Part shown: positions 33,892 through 44,879 of the stretch, in pieces
How positions within the stretch are numbered: the first letter of the stretch is position 1
Layout: every line of letters begins with the position of its first letter
Assembly: GCA_913060705.1 (NCBI GenBank)
Contig: CAJXTX010000005.1
Location: 1 to 64,000 of the forward strand
DNA from: an uncultured Bacteroidota bacterium
GTDB lineage: Bacteria > Bacteroidota > Bacteroidia > Flavobacteriales > Flavobacteriaceae
Direction of reading: 5' to 3'
DNA: 64,000 nt
Notes under the pieces: generated by a model
What the model saw: only the letters and a program-made list of their open reading frames with translations
Told to the model about the DNA's origin: nothing
The model's database searches: none
Made by a program: the position numbers and the translations under genes

Positions 33892-34854
33892 TTAGTTTTG
33901 ATGCTCGATATTCTTATACGCATCGATTACTTTCTTCACGAGTCGATGGCGTATTACATCTTTGTCGTCAAGATATATAATTGAAATTCCATCGATCTTA
34001 TTCAGAACCAAAAGGGCTTCTTTCAATCCAGAAATAACCCTCCTTGGCAAGTCAATTTGTCCGGGATCTCCGGTCAGTAAGAACTTGGCATTTTTACCCA
34101 TACGCGTTAAGAACATCTTCATCTGCGCATGCGTTGTGTTCTGAGCCTCATCGAGAATAACAAAGGCATCGTCTAATGTACGACCGCGCATAAAGGCCAT
34201 AGGGGCAATCTGTATCACTCCTGTTTCTAGGTAATTCTGTAATTTTTCAGGTGCTATCATGTCACGCAACGCATCGTATAGCGGTTGCATATAAGGATCT
34301 AGCTTCTCTTTCAGGTCACCTGGTAGAAAACCTAAATTTTCTCCTGCCTCTACTGCCGGACGGGTTAAAATGATGCGGCGTACTTGCTTTTCTTTGAGTG
34401 CCCTTACTGCCATGGCTACCCCAGTATAAGTCTTACCCGTACCTGCGGGGCCTATAGCAAAAACCATATCATTTTTAAGCACAGCTTCAACCAATCGTTT
34501 CTGGTTCAGGGTCTGTGCCTTAATCTTGCGACCGTTCACACCGTGCACTAAAACCAAATCATCTACCGATGTTCCTGAAGCACTACCATCGTTGACATTG
34601 TTTTCACCACTAAGGATGCGCTCAATATTATTCTCGTCAAGTTTATTGTATTTGGCAAAATGGGACGTCAATTGATCAAAGTGAGCGTCAAACGCTTCAA
34701 GCTCTTCCTCGTCTCCGTAGGCCTTGAGCTTGTTGCCGCGTGCCACTATTTTGAGTTTGGGATAGTATTTCTTTAATAGACTTACTGTTTCATTCTCTAG
34801 ACCAAAAAAGTCTTGCGCACTAATATCAGTGAGCTCAATAAGAAGTTCGTTCAA
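33892..34854 (-). CDS. phoH: PhoH-family ATPase
   Basis: 320 residues. An N-terminal KH-like part (VARGNKLKAYGDEEELEAF) precedes the PhoH ATPase domain with Walker A AIGPAGTGKTYTGVA and Walker B AFVILDEAQNTTHAQMK. PhoH proteins (PhoH-like/YbeZ) are linked to RNA handling and ribosome maturation. The start is TTG at 34854 (MNELLIEL), which matches the usual family N-terminus; no ATG lies near. Transcribed with purC; the gene at 34935 diverges. Confidence 0.92.
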   Translation of the reverse strand: MNELLIELTDISAQDFFGLENETVSLLKKYYPKLKIVARGNKLKAYGDEEELEAFDAHFDQLTSHFAKYNKLDENNIERILSGENNVNDGSASGTSVDDLVLVHGVNGRKIKAQTLNQKRLVEAVLKNDMVFAIGPAGTGKTYTGVAMAVRALKEKQVRRIILTRPAVEAGENLGFLPGDLKEKLDPYMQPLYDALRDMIAPEKLQNYLETGVIQIAPMAFMRGRTLDDAFVILDEAQNTTHAQMKMFLTRMGKNAKFLLTGDPGQIDLPRRVISGLKEALLVLNKIDGISIIYLDDKDVIRHRLVKKVIDAYKNIEHQN

Positions 34855-34934
34855 AATATCTTTTCACTAATTTTACCTACAAACAAACATAGCCAAAATA
34901 CCTCTTGGCCATGGACAAAAGTATCAACAATTGA

Positions 34935-35780
34935 ATGGGCGTAATTACTCTCACCTCAGACTTTGGAACCAAAGATCATTACGTCGCCCGAATCAAAGCA
35001 GCTCTGCTTAAATACGCTCCTGAAAGTACTGTTGTTGATATCTCTAATGAGGTGGACCACTTTAACATAACGGCCGCTGCTTATTTGGTCCGTTCTAGCT
35101 TTTTAGATTTTCCAGAAGGAAGCGTGCACCTCATAGCCATTAACAACACTTTGATACCTATTAATCGGTTCATCGCCGTGCTTGCCCATAAGCGCTTTTT
35201 CATTGCCCCAGACAATGGGATTATTCCTGAAATAGTCTCTTCAGAAGCCATTGATGAAATTAGAATCATTGAAGCCTTTAAACCTCTCACAGGGTTTCAT
35301 GAATTGGATGTTTTGACGCGCGCAGCAGCGCACCTCTCTAATGAGGGTGTTTTATCTGTACTCGGTAATGAAACGGATGAAATTATTCAACTACAATCTC
35401 GTCAATCGCGACTTTCTGAAGATGCGAGTCGCATTGAAGGAGAAGTGATTTATATCGATCATTTCGGCAATGCGGTCACGAATATCAAAAAAGAAGATGT
35501 TGAGGCCAGACGTAACGATCGAACAATTGTGATTAAGGCCCGAACCCATTCGATACAAGGAATTGAAAACAGCTTCCAGTCCTTTGCAGCAAAATTGATT
35601 AGATCTACTAAGAAAAGAAATGCAGCAGAAGGTGAATTATTGGCTCTTTTTAATTCAAGTAATCATTTACAATTATCAGTGTATGGCTCTGTTCCTCAAG
35701 TAACTGGATCAGTCGTTTCACTATTGGGTTTGGAATTAGGGACACGTGTTGACCTCTTGTTTATAACTGATTCTCAGTAG
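34935..35780 (+). CDS. SAM hydrolase / SAM hydroxide adenosyltransferase (DUF62)
   Basis: 281 residues of the DUF62 family, which cleaves S-adenosylmethionine to adenosine and methionine using water; fluorinases and chlorinases are relatives. The N-terminal TLTSDFGTKDHYVARIKAAL and the mid-protein EGEVIYIDHFGNAVTNI with the water-activating residues are present. No halogenase-specific insertion is apparent, so hydrolysis is favoured. Divergent from phoH. It is followed by dnaN, which has its own promoter. Confidence 0.88.
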   Translation: MGVITLTSDFGTKDHYVARIKAALLKYAPESTVVDISNEVDHFNITAAAYLVRSSFLDFPEGSVHLIAINNTLIPINRFIAVLAHKRFFIAPDNGIIPEIVSSEAIDEIRIIEAFKPLTGFHELDVLTRAAAHLSNEGVLSVLGNETDEIIQLQSRQSRLSEDASRIEGEVIYIDHFGNAVTNIKKEDVEARRNDRTIVIKARTHSIQGIENSFQSFAAKLIRSTKKRNAAEGELLALFNSSNHLQLSVYGSVPQVTGSVVSLLGLELGTRVDLLFITDSQ

Positions 35781-35804
35781 CGGAAAAAAAGAAGCGAATT
35801 AGGA

Positions 35805-35812
35805 TATATTTG
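35805..35812 (+). promoter_or_regulatory. -7 element of dnaN
   Basis: TATATTTG, ending 4 bases (TGTT) before ATG 35817; predicts a leaderless message. Confidence 0.65.
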
Positions 35813-35816
35813 TGTT

Positions 35817-36935
35817 ATGAAGTTTATAGTATCTAGTACCTATTTAAAGGAGTACCTCCAGATATTAGGAGGCGTTATTGCAACCAATAACACCTTACCT
35901 ATTTTAGATCACGTCCTTTTTGATTTAAGTGAAAATCAGCTGCGCTTAATCGCCTCAGATCTAGAGACGACTATATCAGCGAATATAGAAGTAAGCTCTA
36001 CGGATAAGGGAGTGATCGCTCTGCCGGCGAAACTTCTTTTAGACATGCTCAAAACCTTTCCAGAGCAACCTTTAACCTTCGTTTTAGAAGACAATGGCAC
36101 AGTAGAAATTAGTGCCTCTAATGGTAAGTATGCGCTAGCTAGTGTTTCTGGGGAAGATTTCCCAAAACCCATCGCTATTGACGCTTCTTCTTCAATTAAC
36201 CTCCAAGGAGACATCCTCGCAACAGCAATTAGTAAGACGCTTTTTGCAGCCGGAAACGACGATCTGAGACCAGTTATGAGTGGCGTTTTCTTTCAGTGCA
36301 CCCCTAATGGCGTCACTTTTGTTGCAACAGACGCTCATAAGCTTGTAAAATATGAGAGAACAGACATTCAGGCCTCCGCACAAGCTGAATTTATTATGCC
36401 TAAAAAACCGCTAAATCTGCTTAAGGGTATATTAGCCGGTAGCGAGTCTGAAGTTTCCTTAACCTACAATGAAAACAACGCGAGCTTTGCTTTTGAAAAT
36501 ATCGAGATCATTAGCCGTCTCATAGACGGGAAATACCCTAATTATGAGGCTGTTATTCCTAAAGAAAACCCGAATATTCTAAGCGTTTCAAGAACACAAT
36601 TTTTGAGCTCTGTGCGAAGAGTTTCTATTTTCTCTAATCGCACTACCCATCAAATACGTCTCAAAATGGCAGGAGCAGAAATCCAAATTTCTGCAGAAGA
36701 TGTTGACTACAGCAACAAGGCCGATGAGCGCCTGAATTGCACCTATCAAGGAGATGACCTTCAGATCGGATTCAATTCGAGGTTCCTCAGTGAAATGCTA
36801 AGCGCCTTAGACTGTGACGAGGTTCAATTAGCCATGAGCCTTCCAAATCGCGCAGGATTATTGACGCCATTAGATCATCTTGATCCAGGAGAACAGATCA
36901 CCATGCTTGTGATGCCTGTAATGCTCAACGCCTAG
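35817..36935 (+). CDS. dnaN: DNA polymerase III beta subunit (sliding clamp)
   Basis: 372 residues, three repeated clamp domains. MKFIVSSTYLKEYLQILGGV at the start, FVATDAHKLVKYER at the second domain and the C-terminal LVMPVMLNA are typical. It encircles DNA and tethers the replicative polymerase. dnaA or recF are not next to it, which is common in Bacteroidota. mnmE follows after 10 bases. Confidence 0.95.
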   Translation: MKFIVSSTYLKEYLQILGGVIATNNTLPILDHVLFDLSENQLRLIASDLETTISANIEVSSTDKGVIALPAKLLLDMLKTFPEQPLTFVLEDNGTVEISASNGKYALASVSGEDFPKPIAIDASSSINLQGDILATAISKTLFAAGNDDLRPVMSGVFFQCTPNGVTFVATDAHKLVKYERTDIQASAQAEFIMPKKPLNLLKGILAGSESEVSLTYNENNASFAFENIEIISRLIDGKYPNYEAVIPKENPNILSVSRTQFLSSVRRVSIFSNRTTHQIRLKMAGAEIQISAEDVDYSNKADERLNCTYQGDDLQIGFNSRFLSEMLSALDCDEVQLAMSLPNRAGLLTPLDHLDPGEQITMLVMPVMLNA

Positions 36936-36945
36936 AAGGTTTTAA

Positions 36946-38313
36946 ATGAATGGTCAAGATACCATCATTGCTCTTGCCACAGCCCAAGGTGTAGGCGCCA
37001 TAGCGGTCATACGAATTTCAGGTGATGATGCGATCTCCCTTGCAGATCAGCATTTTAAAGCTCGCTCAAAGACCTCGCTTGCCGAAGTACCATCACATAG
37101 TATTCATCTAGGTGATCTCTATGATAAGGAGAGAATTATTGACGAGGTGCTAGTAAGTGTTTTTAGAGCCCCTCGATCGTATACTGGAGAAAATGTAGTT
37201 GAAATTGCCTGCCACGGATCTATCTTCATTCAACAACAGATTTTAAATCTATTTGTCGCCACAAAAGCGTGCCGCGTGGCGCAACCCGGTGAATTCACCT
37301 TTAGAGCCTTTAAAAACGGTAAAATGAAGCTTTCTGAAGCAGAGGCTGTTGCTGATCTTATCGCATCTGAAAGCGCCGCCGAACACCGCATAGCAATAGA
37401 ACAAATGCGCGGAGGATTCGCAACCAGTCTGAGCAACATAAGAGAGCAGCTTCTTCACTTTGCCTCAATGATTGAGTTAGAACTGGACTTTTCTGGTGAA
37501 GACGTTGAATTTGCTGACTATTCGAGCTTAAAGGAGCTCCTCAGAACGTTAAAAGTAAATATCAAACAGCTTCTCGATTCATTTGCTTTAGGCAATGTCA
37601 TTAAACAAGGCATTCCAATTGCTATCATTGGCGCTCCTAACGCCGGAAAATCCACCTTGCTTAATTCCTTATTGAACGAAGAACGCGCCTTAGTGAGTGA
37701 CGAGGCCGGTACCACCAGAGACACTGTTGAGGAGTTCTTAACCCTTAATGGCATCCGTTTTAGACTCATTGATACCGCTGGAATTCGCAGTACTTCGAAT
37801 CAAATAGAAAAAATGGGAATAGAGCGAAGCATTGAGCGTGCTCAAAACGCCCATTTGATCGTTTATGTGATCGATGCCTCTTCTCCAAACATCGAAGCCT
37901 TAACCCTCGAGCCTAACATCTTGACCCCAGAGCGCACTTTGATTGTTTTAAACAAAAGTGACCTCCCTCAAAACATAGATGTCCCTGCTTTGAATCCCTA
38001 CGAGTGTATTGAAATTTCAGCAAAAAAAGGCCAAAACATAGAGGCCTTAAAAGAAAGAATGTCTACAAGAGTATTAGAGGGCGCATCTGCTGGAGACGCC
38101 ACAATTTTAACCAATAGCAGGCATTTTCAATCGCTACAGGCCGCATTAAACGAAATCTACACGCTAGAAGAAGAGTTAGAAAAGGGAGCAAGTCAAGATC
38201 TACTCGCTATTCCCTTAAGGAGTATTATACACCACCTTGGAGAAATCACAGGGGTAGTCACAAACGACGATATTTTAGGATCTATCTTTTCGAGTTTCTG
38301 TATCGGTAAATAA
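36946..38313 (+). CDS. mnmE: tRNA modification GTPase MnmE
   Basis: 455 residues. N-terminal formyl-THF-binding domain (IIALATAQGVGAIAVIRISG), helical domain, and an inserted G domain with G1 GAPNAGKSTLLN, switch region DEAGTTRDT, DTAG and NKSD. The terminal F-C-I-G-K holds the essential cysteine. With MnmG it makes the 5-carboxymethylaminomethyl group on wobble uridines. Downstream of dnaN in the same unit. Confidence 0.96.
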   Translation: MNGQDTIIALATAQGVGAIAVIRISGDDAISLADQHFKARSKTSLAEVPSHSIHLGDLYDKERIIDEVLVSVFRAPRSYTGENVVEIACHGSIFIQQQILNLFVATKACRVAQPGEFTFRAFKNGKMKLSEAEAVADLIASESAAEHRIAIEQMRGGFATSLSNIREQLLHFASMIELELDFSGEDVEFADYSSLKELLRTLKVNIKQLLDSFALGNVIKQGIPIAIIGAPNAGKSTLLNSLLNEERALVSDEAGTTRDTVEEFLTLNGIRFRLIDTAGIRSTSNQIEKMGIERSIERAQNAHLIVYVIDASSPNIEALTLEPNILTPERTLIVLNKSDLPQNIDVPALNPYECIEISAKKGQNIEALKERMSTRVLEGASAGDATILTNSRHFQSLQAALNEIYTLEEELEKGASQDLLAIPLRSIIHHLGEITGVVTNDDILGSIFSSFCIGK

Positions 38314-38339
38314 TTCTCATAAACGATAACAATCTCTTC

Positions 38340-39566
38340 ATGAACACCTACAGGCAAGGTTTACGTGAAAATTTTCGACAATTTCTTCTGCTTGTTCTGG
38401 TCAACGGATTTGTGGGGGGAATGATAGGGATAGAACGCAGCATCATCCCCGAATTAGCAGTTTCTGAATTTAATATCACCGCTAAATCTGCCTTGCTCTC
38501 TTTTATAATTGTATTTGGTATAACCAAGGCCTTCAGTAACTTCTTCACTGGTCTTTACTCTAATAGACTCGGGCGCAAGCGATTACTCATCCTTGGTTGG
38601 ATTGTTGCACTCCCTGTACCCCTTCTCCTGATCTATGCTCCGAACTGGAATTGGATCATCGTGGCAAATATTTTACTTGGTATCAATCAAGGGTTGACTT
38701 GGAGCAGTACTGTAATCATGAAGATAGACTTAGTTGGTCCTAAAAACAGAGGTCTAGCCATGGGAATAAACGAATCCATAGGCTATGTTTCGGTCGGATT
38801 AGCAGCCTTACTCACCGGAGTTATTGCGGGTGAATACGGGATACGTCCCTATCCATTTTATCTCGGAATTGTGTTTTCACTTATTGGATTAACCCTGAGC
38901 CTGTTGTTTGTTAGAGATACGAAGGGATTTATCGAAGTAGAGCAACATACATCAAAGGCCACCCCTATAGCGCGTCTATTTTCAGCGACCTCATGGAAGC
39001 ATCCAAATCTCGGCAGTATTACTCAAGCCGGATTGATCAACAACCTTAATGACGCTATGGCTTGGGGTATTTTTCCTCTGCTGCTAGCGAGCAAGGGTTT
39101 TAAGCTCGCCGAAATTGGAAAGATTGTCGCCATTTATCCTATGGTTTGGGGTCTTGGACAACTAATCACCGGTAAACTTGGAGATCATATCCTCAAAAAG
39201 CGTTTACTATTTTGGGGAATGCTTATTCAAGGAATCTCTATTTTAGGTCTTCTACTTTCCTCTAGTGCCACTAGCTTTACGCTCGTAAGTATTGCAATGG
39301 GTATAGGCACTGCAATTGTTTATCCCAACTTTATGGCTGCAATAGCAGACAATACAGACCCAATTCAGCGCCCTAGCAGTCTTGGAATCTTTCGGTTGTG
39401 GAGAGACTTGGGGTACGCCTTTGGCGCCATTTTAACCGGATGGATTTCAGATCAATATAGCATAGAAAATGCTGTTTTAATCGTTGGCCTTTTAACCGTG
39501 ATTTCTGCAGTGGTAATTGCCCTTCGAATGAACAATGAGCACGACTCCCTTTTAACATCCAATTAG
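38340..39566 (+). CDS. MFS transporter
   Basis: 408 residues with about 12 hydrophobic segments and the conserved loop between helices 2 and 3 ([18 protein letters not shown]). [14 protein letters not shown] and [13 protein letters not shown] resemble sugar/organic anion or drug efflux MFS proteins. The substrate cannot be told. It follows mnmE by 26 bases and is separated from cysE by that gene's own promoter. Confidence 0.85.
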   Translation: MNTYRQGLRENFRQFLLLVLVNGFVGGMIGIERSIIPELAVSEFNITAKSALLSFIIVFGITKAFSNFFTGLYSNRLGRKRLLILGWIVALPVPLLLIYAPNWNWIIVANILLGINQGLTWSSTVIMKIDLVGPKNRGLAMGINESIGYVSVGLAALLTGVIAGEYGIRPYPFYLGIVFSLIGLTLSLLFVRDTKGFIEVEQHTSKATPIARLFSATSWKHPNLGSITQAGLINNLNDAMAWGIFPLLLASKGFKLAEIGKIVAIYPMVWGLGQLITGKLGDHILKKRLLFWGMLIQGISILGLLLSSSATSFTLVSIAMGIGTAIVYPNFMAAIADNTDPIQRPSSLGIFRLWRDLGYAFGAILTGWISDQYSIENAVLIVGLLTVISAVVIALRMNNEHDSLLTSN

Positions 39567-39589
39567 CTAAGGTCAAGCGCACAGAAGAC

Positions 39590-39597
39590 TACCTTTG
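39590..39597 (+). promoter_or_regulatory. -7 element of the cysE-cysM unit
   Basis: TACCTTTG ends 4 bases before ATG 39602; predicts a leaderless message. Confidence 0.6.
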
Positions 39598-39601
39598 TAG
39601 C

Positions 39602-40381
39602 ATGACCTCAACGGATATTATCACGCGCTTAAAGAAGCAAAAAGAAAAGCTTGAAATTGACTTGTCACTGCAAAAAGACAGTCAAAATTTTACCGAGTTA
39701 TTCATCCGTGCACTCTTGGACAAAGGCACAAATTTAGAAAGCTCATTAGATCAGCTTGCCCTATTATTTATTGGTATTTCAACGAAAGTATGTTCAGACA
39801 ATACCGAAAAATGCAAAGAAAAATGGGAGCAGCTCCTAACGCGTTTACCTCAACTACTTGAAGTAACACAAAAAGATGCAGATGCTTTCTTTCAATCTGA
39901 TCCTGCCTCGCAGTCAAAAGAAGAAATTGTGCTAAGCTACCCTGGCTTTTATGCGCTCGTGGTTTATCGATTGGCGCACGAAATCTACAATATAGGATTC
40001 CCGCTTCTACCAAGATTAATGACCGAATACGCCCATGGAAAAACAGGAGTAGACATTCATCCAGGGGCTAAAATTGGACATTCTATTTTCATTGATCACG
40101 CTACAGGAGTAGTCATCGGAGAAACAACCGAGATGGGTAATAACATCAGAATCTACCAAGGGGTCACCCTAGGGGCCTTATATGTAAAGAAAGATTTACG
40201 CGCCATAAAGCGCCATCCGACTATTGAAGACAATGTCACGATCTACGCCAATGCCACCATTTTGGGTGGAAACACCGTTATTGGAAAAAATTCCACCATT
40301 GGAGCGAATACCTGGATTACCTCTTCAGTAGGACCAAACTCAAAAGTCTATTATACTTCGAAAGAACAAACCATCTTATGA
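39602..40381 (+). CDS. cysE: Serine O-acetyltransferase CysE (EpsC type)
   Basis: 259 residues: a helical N-terminal part and a C-terminal left-handed beta-helix with hexapeptide repeats. Catalytic histidines sit in [11 protein letters not shown] and [12 protein letters not shown]. Acetylates serine with acetyl-CoA, the first step of cysteine synthesis. The stop overlaps cysM by 4 bases, so the two enzymes are made together, as expected for partners. Confidence 0.94.
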   Translation: MTSTDIITRLKKQKEKLEIDLSLQKDSQNFTELFIRALLDKGTNLESSLDQLALLFIGISTKVCSDNTEKCKEKWEQLLTRLPQLLEVTQKDADAFFQSDPASQSKEEIVLSYPGFYALVVYRLAHEIYNIGFPLLPRLMTEYAHGKTGVDIHPGAKIGHSIFIDHATGVVIGETTEMGNNIRIYQGVTLGALYVKKDLRAIKRHPTIEDNVTIYANATILGGNTVIGKNSTIGANTWITSSVGPNSKVYYTSKEQTIL

Positions 40382-41256
40382 AAGCAGTCATAGATCTTAT
40401 TGGGGGCACCCCTATGGTGCTTTCTAAAAAGTTAAATCCCAATCCAAATGTAGAGTTATGGTTCAAGCTCGAAGGTCAGAATCCTGGTGGATCAATTAAA
40501 GATCGCGCTGCACTTCACATGATTAACACCGCCTTAGCAAAAGGTGAGATTGATTCTTCGACCCACCTCATTGAAGCGACTTCAGGCAATACAGGAATTG
40601 CCCTTGCGATGATATGTGCTGCTTACGGTTTAGCTATTGAGATTGTTCTTCCTGAGAATAGCAGCATAGAAAGGATTAAAACCATGAGAGCGTATGGAGC
40701 TAAAGTCACATTGACCCCTGCTTCAGGGCAAATGGAGGCTGCCAGAGATTACGCTTCAGAGAAGGTGATTAAAGAGCAGTATTACAGCTTTAATCAATTT
40801 GATAACCCCGCCAATAGCGAAGCACATTATTTGTCGACAGGGCCAGAAATATGGAAGGATACCAGCAACAAAGTGACTCATTTTGTAGCTACTATGGGAA
40901 CTACAGGAACAATAACCGGCACCGGTAAGTTCCTCAAAGAGATGTCAGAAGGTATAAGTATCCATGGTGTTCAACCCAAAGAGGGAGCAAAAATTCCGGG
41001 AATCCGAAAATGGGAAGAAGCCTATCTTCCGAAAATTTACAATTCTAGCTTCGTTGATGTTATAAATGAGGTGTCAGAAGAAGAAGCTATAGCCTTTAAC
41101 CGCAGACTTTCAAACGAAGAAGGGATATTTGCAGGAATCAGCAGTGGAGGAGCTGTCAAAGTTGGTGTTGACTTATGCGCGCAATTAGAACAAGGTATAG
41201 TGGTATGCATCATTTGTGATCGTGGCGACCGATACCTCTCAACGGGCATTTTTTAA
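40378..41256 (+). CDS. cysM: Cysteine synthase (O-acetylserine sulfhydrylase), CysM type
   Basis: 292-residue fold-type II PLP enzyme. PLP lysine in [21 protein letters not shown] for the substrate loop, [10 protein letters not shown] for phosphate, and ISSGG near the C-terminus. The short length and C-terminal [15 protein letters not shown] fit CysM rather than CysK. Makes cysteine from O-acetylserine. Cysteine is also the precursor for bacillithiol, whose genes are close by, but no direct link is shown. Confidence 0.93.
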   Translation: MKAVIDLIGGTPMVLSKKLNPNPNVELWFKLEGQNPGGSIKDRAALHMINTALAKGEIDSSTHLIEATSGNTGIALAMICAAYGLAIEIVLPENSSIERIKTMRAYGAKVTLTPASGQMEAARDYASEKVIKEQYYSFNQFDNPANSEAHYLSTGPEIWKDTSNKVTHFVATMGTTGTITGTGKFLKEMSEGISIHGVQPKEGAKIPGIRKWEEAYLPKIYNSSFVDVINEVSEEEAIAFNRRLSNEEGIFAGISSGGAVKVGVDLCAQLEQGIVVCIICDRGDRYLSTGIF

Positions 41257-41283
41257 GTAATTTTAAGGCTTCAAACAACCCTA

Positions 41284-42678
41284 ATGAAAGAAATCAAGAC
41301 TATATGCTGCATCGGAGCCGGATACGTTGGCGGCCCGACGATGACCGTTATAGCCCACAAATGTCCTGAGATAAAAGTCACAGTTGTAGACATCAACCCT
41401 GAGCGCATTGCGCGATGGAATGACGACGACCTAGAGCAACTCCCGGTTTACGAACCTGGATTAGCTGAACTCGTAGGACAAACTCGAGGTAAAAACCTCT
41501 TTTTCTCTACTGATGTTGAGGGGTCTATTGAAGAAGCTGACATGATCTTTATCTCAGTGAATACACCGACCAAAACCTACGGTAAAGGAAAAGGGCAAGC
41601 AGCGGATTTAAAATACATTGAACTTTCAGCACGCACCATTGCCAAAGCTTCAAAATCAGATAAAATTGTAGTCGAGAAATCTACCCTTCCGGTACGAACA
41701 GCACAGGCGATTAAAAACATACTTGAAAATACTAGTAACGGTATTCACTTTGAAATACTATCCAATCCGGAGTTCTTGGCTGAGGGAACGGCCATAACCG
41801 ATTTACTTGAAGCAGATCGTGTCCTTATTGGAGGCGACGACACCCCCAGCGGAAAAGAAGCGAAAAACGCACTCTCTGCTATATACGAACACTGGTTACC
41901 CAAGGAGCGCATCCTTCAGACCAATGTATGGTCTTCGGAATTATCGAAACTTGTAGCAAATGCTTTCTTGGCTCAACGAGTATCTTCAATAAATGCCATT
42001 TCTGCACTATGTGAAAAAACCGATGCCAATGTCGATGAAGTGGCAAAAGCCATTGGTCAAGACAGCAGAATCGGACCAAAATTTTTAAAAGCCTCTGTCG
42101 GATTCGGTGGCTCTTGTTTTCAAAAAGACATCCTCAACCTTGTTTATATCGCCAAGAGTTATGGATTAGAGGAGGTAGCAGCCTATTGGGAACAAGTAGT
42201 TCTCATGAATGATTATCAGAAAAGACGTTTCGCAGATCAAATCATCCAAACGCTTTACAATACTGTTTCAGGAAAGAAAATCACTTTTTACGGGTGGGCC
42301 TTTAAAAAGGACACCAATGACACCAGAGAATCTGCCGCGATATATGTAGCGGATGCCCTCATCGAAGAGAAAGCAGAAATTCATGTGTACGACCCTAAAG
42401 TCAGCAAGGAACAGATGCTCACTGACCTCAACAGACTTGGTACACGCACCGAAGAAGAGAACGAACGCTATCTAAAAGTAATTGGCGACCCTTATCGGGC
42501 TGCAGAAGAAGCACACGCCATTGCTATCATGACCGAATGGGACCAGTTCAAAACGTTGGATTACGAAAAAATTTACGAGCAAATGCTAAAACCCGCATTT
42601 GTATTTGACGGAAGACGCATCATCGATAAAGGCGCTTTAGATCGCATCGGATTTAAGACCTTTAAACTCGGAGAATAA
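41284..42678 (+). CDS. ugd: UDP-glucose 6-dehydrogenase
   Basis: 464 residues. N-terminal Rossmann [12 protein letters not shown], the catalytic cysteine in [12 protein letters not shown], and the C-terminal domain with [16 protein letters not shown]. The GGPT variant and the length mark the animal/eukaryote-like class of UGDH. Oxidises UDP-glucose to UDP-glucuronate. Paired 2 bases before the epimerase. Confidence 0.93.
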   Translation: MKEIKTICCIGAGYVGGPTMTVIAHKCPEIKVTVVDINPERIARWNDDDLEQLPVYEPGLAELVGQTRGKNLFFSTDVEGSIEEADMIFISVNTPTKTYGKGKGQAADLKYIELSARTIAKASKSDKIVVEKSTLPVRTAQAIKNILENTSNGIHFEILSNPEFLAEGTAITDLLEADRVLIGGDDTPSGKEAKNALSAIYEHWLPKERILQTNVWSSELSKLVANAFLAQRVSSINAISALCEKTDANVDEVAKAIGQDSRIGPKFLKASVGFGGSCFQKDILNLVYIAKSYGLEEVAAYWEQVVLMNDYQKRRFADQIIQTLYNTVSGKKITFYGWAFKKDTNDTRESAAIYVADALIEEKAEIHVYDPKVSKEQMLTDLNRLGTRTEEENERYLKVIGDPYRAAEEAHAIAIMTEWDQFKTLDYEKIYEQMLKPAFVFDGRRIIDKGALDRIGFKTFKLGE

Positions 42679-42680
42679 GA

Positions 42681-43694
42681 ATGACCATATTAGTTACAGG
42701 AGCAGCAGGTTTTATCGGATACCATTTAAGCAAGAGTCTTCTTGAGGCCAATCATCGCGTAATAGGGGTTGATTCGATAAACGACTATTACTCCGTTGAC
42801 CTAAAATATGCTCGCTTGAGAGAACTTGGGGTTTCTGAAGTAGACGCCTCCATTGAAGGTTTAGAATGCAGTTCTGAGCTTTATCCCAATTTCAGCTTTA
42901 TAAAGTTAGATTTAGCCGACAATACTGCTGTAGAAAAGCTATTTAAGCGCACTACTTTCGACAAGGTGTGTCATTTAGCCGCTCAGGCAGGCGTCCGCTA
43001 CAGCATCGAAAACCCAAGTGTTTATATACAGAGTAATTTGGTAGCCTTCGGTAACCTCTTAGAGGCCGTTCGGCACCACAACATTGATCATTTCATCTAC
43101 GCCAGTAGCTCTAGTGTTTATGGCGAGACCAAAGAAGTTCCTTTTAAGGTAGACCAACGCGTTGATCACCCTATAAGCCTCTATGCGGCCACAAAGAAAG
43201 CCAATGAACTCATGGCCCACACCTACAGTCATTTGTACGGGATCAACACTACGGGTTTACGCTTTTTTACAGTCTATGGACCCTGGGGTAGACCTGATAT
43301 GGCCTATTACCTCTTTACTAAGGCCATCTTAAAGGGTGAGCCCATCAAAGTCTTTAATCAAGGTGAAATGCGGCGGGATTTTACCTATATCGATGATATT
43401 GTTGAGGGAGTTCAGCGGATTATTGAGCAGCCCCTGGGAAATAGAGAGGCTTACAAAATCTACAACATCGGGAATCACAAAACTGAGACACTGATGGACT
43501 TTATCTCGACCCTAGAACGTCATTTAGGTAAAACGGCAGTAAAGGACTATCTACCCATGCAACCTGGAGATGTAAGCCAAACCTATGCTGATGTAAGTGC
43601 ACTTGAGCAAGACTATGGATATGCTCCGAATACCTCTATTGAAGAGGGCTTAAAACGCTTCGCTAAATGGTACCTCGAGTACCGTATCGGCTAA
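42681..43694 (+). CDS. NAD-dependent UDP-glucuronate 4-epimerase
   Basis: 337-residue extended SDR. GAAGFIGYHLSKSL binds NAD, SSSSVYGETKEVPF holds the catalytic serine/threonine region, and YAATKKANELMAH supplies the Tyr-x-x-x-Lys. ARLRELGVSE-type residues and RRDFTYIDDIVEG match the UDP-glucuronate epimerases (LpsL/Cap1J type) that make UDP-galacturonate. The adjacent ugd provides its substrate, so the pair probably feeds capsule or lipopolysaccharide. Confidence 0.9.
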   Translation: MTILVTGAAGFIGYHLSKSLLEANHRVIGVDSINDYYSVDLKYARLRELGVSEVDASIEGLECSSELYPNFSFIKLDLADNTAVEKLFKRTTFDKVCHLAAQAGVRYSIENPSVYIQSNLVAFGNLLEAVRHHNIDHFIYASSSSVYGETKEVPFKVDQRVDHPISLYAATKKANELMAHTYSHLYGINTTGLRFFTVYGPWGRPDMAYYLFTKAILKGEPIKVFNQGEMRRDFTYIDDIVEGVQRIIEQPLGNREAYKIYNIGNHKTETLMDFISTLERHLGKTAVKDYLPMQPGDVSQTYADVSALEQDYGYAPNTSIEEGLKRFAKWYLEYRIG

Positions 43695-43695
43695 T

Positions 43696-44841
43696 TTAAT
43701 CTTGATTTTTGTGGCGAGAGGCGTAAGCACTCTCGTACAAACGCTCGTATAAAGGAACAATTACCGGAAGGTCAAATCTTTTGGCCGCTTGAAGTGCATT
43801 CTTCTTGAATTGAAGTAGTTTATCCGTATCCTCTGTCAACTCTAAGGCAAAGCGACTCATCGTATCTACGTCTCCGACGTTGCACACATAACCTGTTTCA
43901 CCGTGTATGTTAACCTCAGGAAGTCCACCCGCATTGGATGAAATGACAGCTGTCTTGTTGGCCATAGCTTCTAAAGCTGCCAAACCGAAACTTTCTTCTG
44001 ATGAAGGCAACAAGAAAATATCGGTCATGCAAAGCACCTTGTCGATTTCAACGCTATTTCCTAAGAATTTTACCTTAGTATATACTCCACGTTCTTTTGC
44101 CAGGCGTTCAGCCTTAATTCGTTCGGGACCTTCTCCAACCATAATAAGCACAGAAGGATGCTTTGCATTGACCCGAGCAAAAATCTCAACTACATCTTCT
44201 ACGCGTTTCACAGCTCTAAAATTACTGACGTGGGTGAAAATCGTTTCTGACTGTAACGCCATGAGTGAACGATCGCAAGGCTCAGTTGCGCGCTCTTCAT
44301 AGCGCCGCACATCGATAAAGTTCGGAACCACTTCAATCTCACGATGGATATCAAACATGTCGTAAGTGGTCTGCTTTAGGCTCTCTGACACGGCAGTAAC
44401 GCGGTCAGATTTATTGATACTAAAGGTGACAGCCGTGCGGTAAAAGGGATGGCTGCCTACCAGAGTGATATCCGTTCCGTGTAAGGTGGTAATCATTGGA
44501 ATATAAATTCCCTCTTCCTTTAGCATTTTCTTCGCCATGTATCCGGCATAAGCGTGTGGGATAGCATAGTGAACGTGCAAAAGCTCTATACCATAGGCCT
44601 TAATGGTATCAACGAGCTTACTTGATAAGGCTAAATCATAAGGTTGATGCTTAAACAAGGGATATTCCGGCACATCAACTTCGTGGTAAAAAATGTTCTT
44701 TTCAAGTAAAGCCAAGCGAACCGGTTGGCTGTAGGTGATGAAATGAATCTCATGCCCCACTTTGGCAAGTGCCATACCCAACTCTGTTGCTACGACACCA
44801 CTTCCACCAAAGGTGGGATAACATACAATAGCAATCTTCAT
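43696..44841 (-). CDS. bshA: N-acetyl-alpha-D-glucosaminyl L-malate synthase BshA
   Basis: 381-residue GT4 retaining glycosyltransferase. CYPTFGGSGVVATELG at the N-terminus, LHGTDITLVG and the donor-site SSEESFGLAALEAMA are those of BshA, which joins UDP-GlcNAc to malate, the first step of bacillithiol. It ends 1 base from the convergent epimerase gene and begins 38 bases after the GH3/beta-lactamase gene on the same strand. Confidence 0.93.
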   Translation of the reverse strand: MKIAIVCYPTFGGSGVVATELGMALAKVGHEIHFITYSQPVRLALLEKNIFYHEVDVPEYPLFKHQPYDLALSSKLVDTIKAYGIELLHVHYAIPHAYAGYMAKKMLKEEGIYIPMITTLHGTDITLVGSHPFYRTAVTFSINKSDRVTAVSESLKQTTYDMFDIHREIEVVPNFIDVRRYEERATEPCDRSLMALQSETIFTHVSNFRAVKRVEDVVEIFARVNAKHPSVLIMVGEGPERIKAERLAKERGVYTKVKFLGNSVEIDKVLCMTDIFLLPSSEESFGLAALEAMANKTAVISSNAGGLPEVNIHGETGYVCNVGDVDTMSRFALELTEDTDKLLQFKKNALQAAKRFDLPVIVPLYERLYESAYASRHKNQD

Positions 44842-44879
44842 GAGTGGAACATTTTAGTCAAAGATACCATTTCAAACTC

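Noticed and set aside
43907-44302. 131-codon open frame opposite bshA
   Set aside because: Overlaps the conserved glycosyltransferase completely and has no recognisable protein character.
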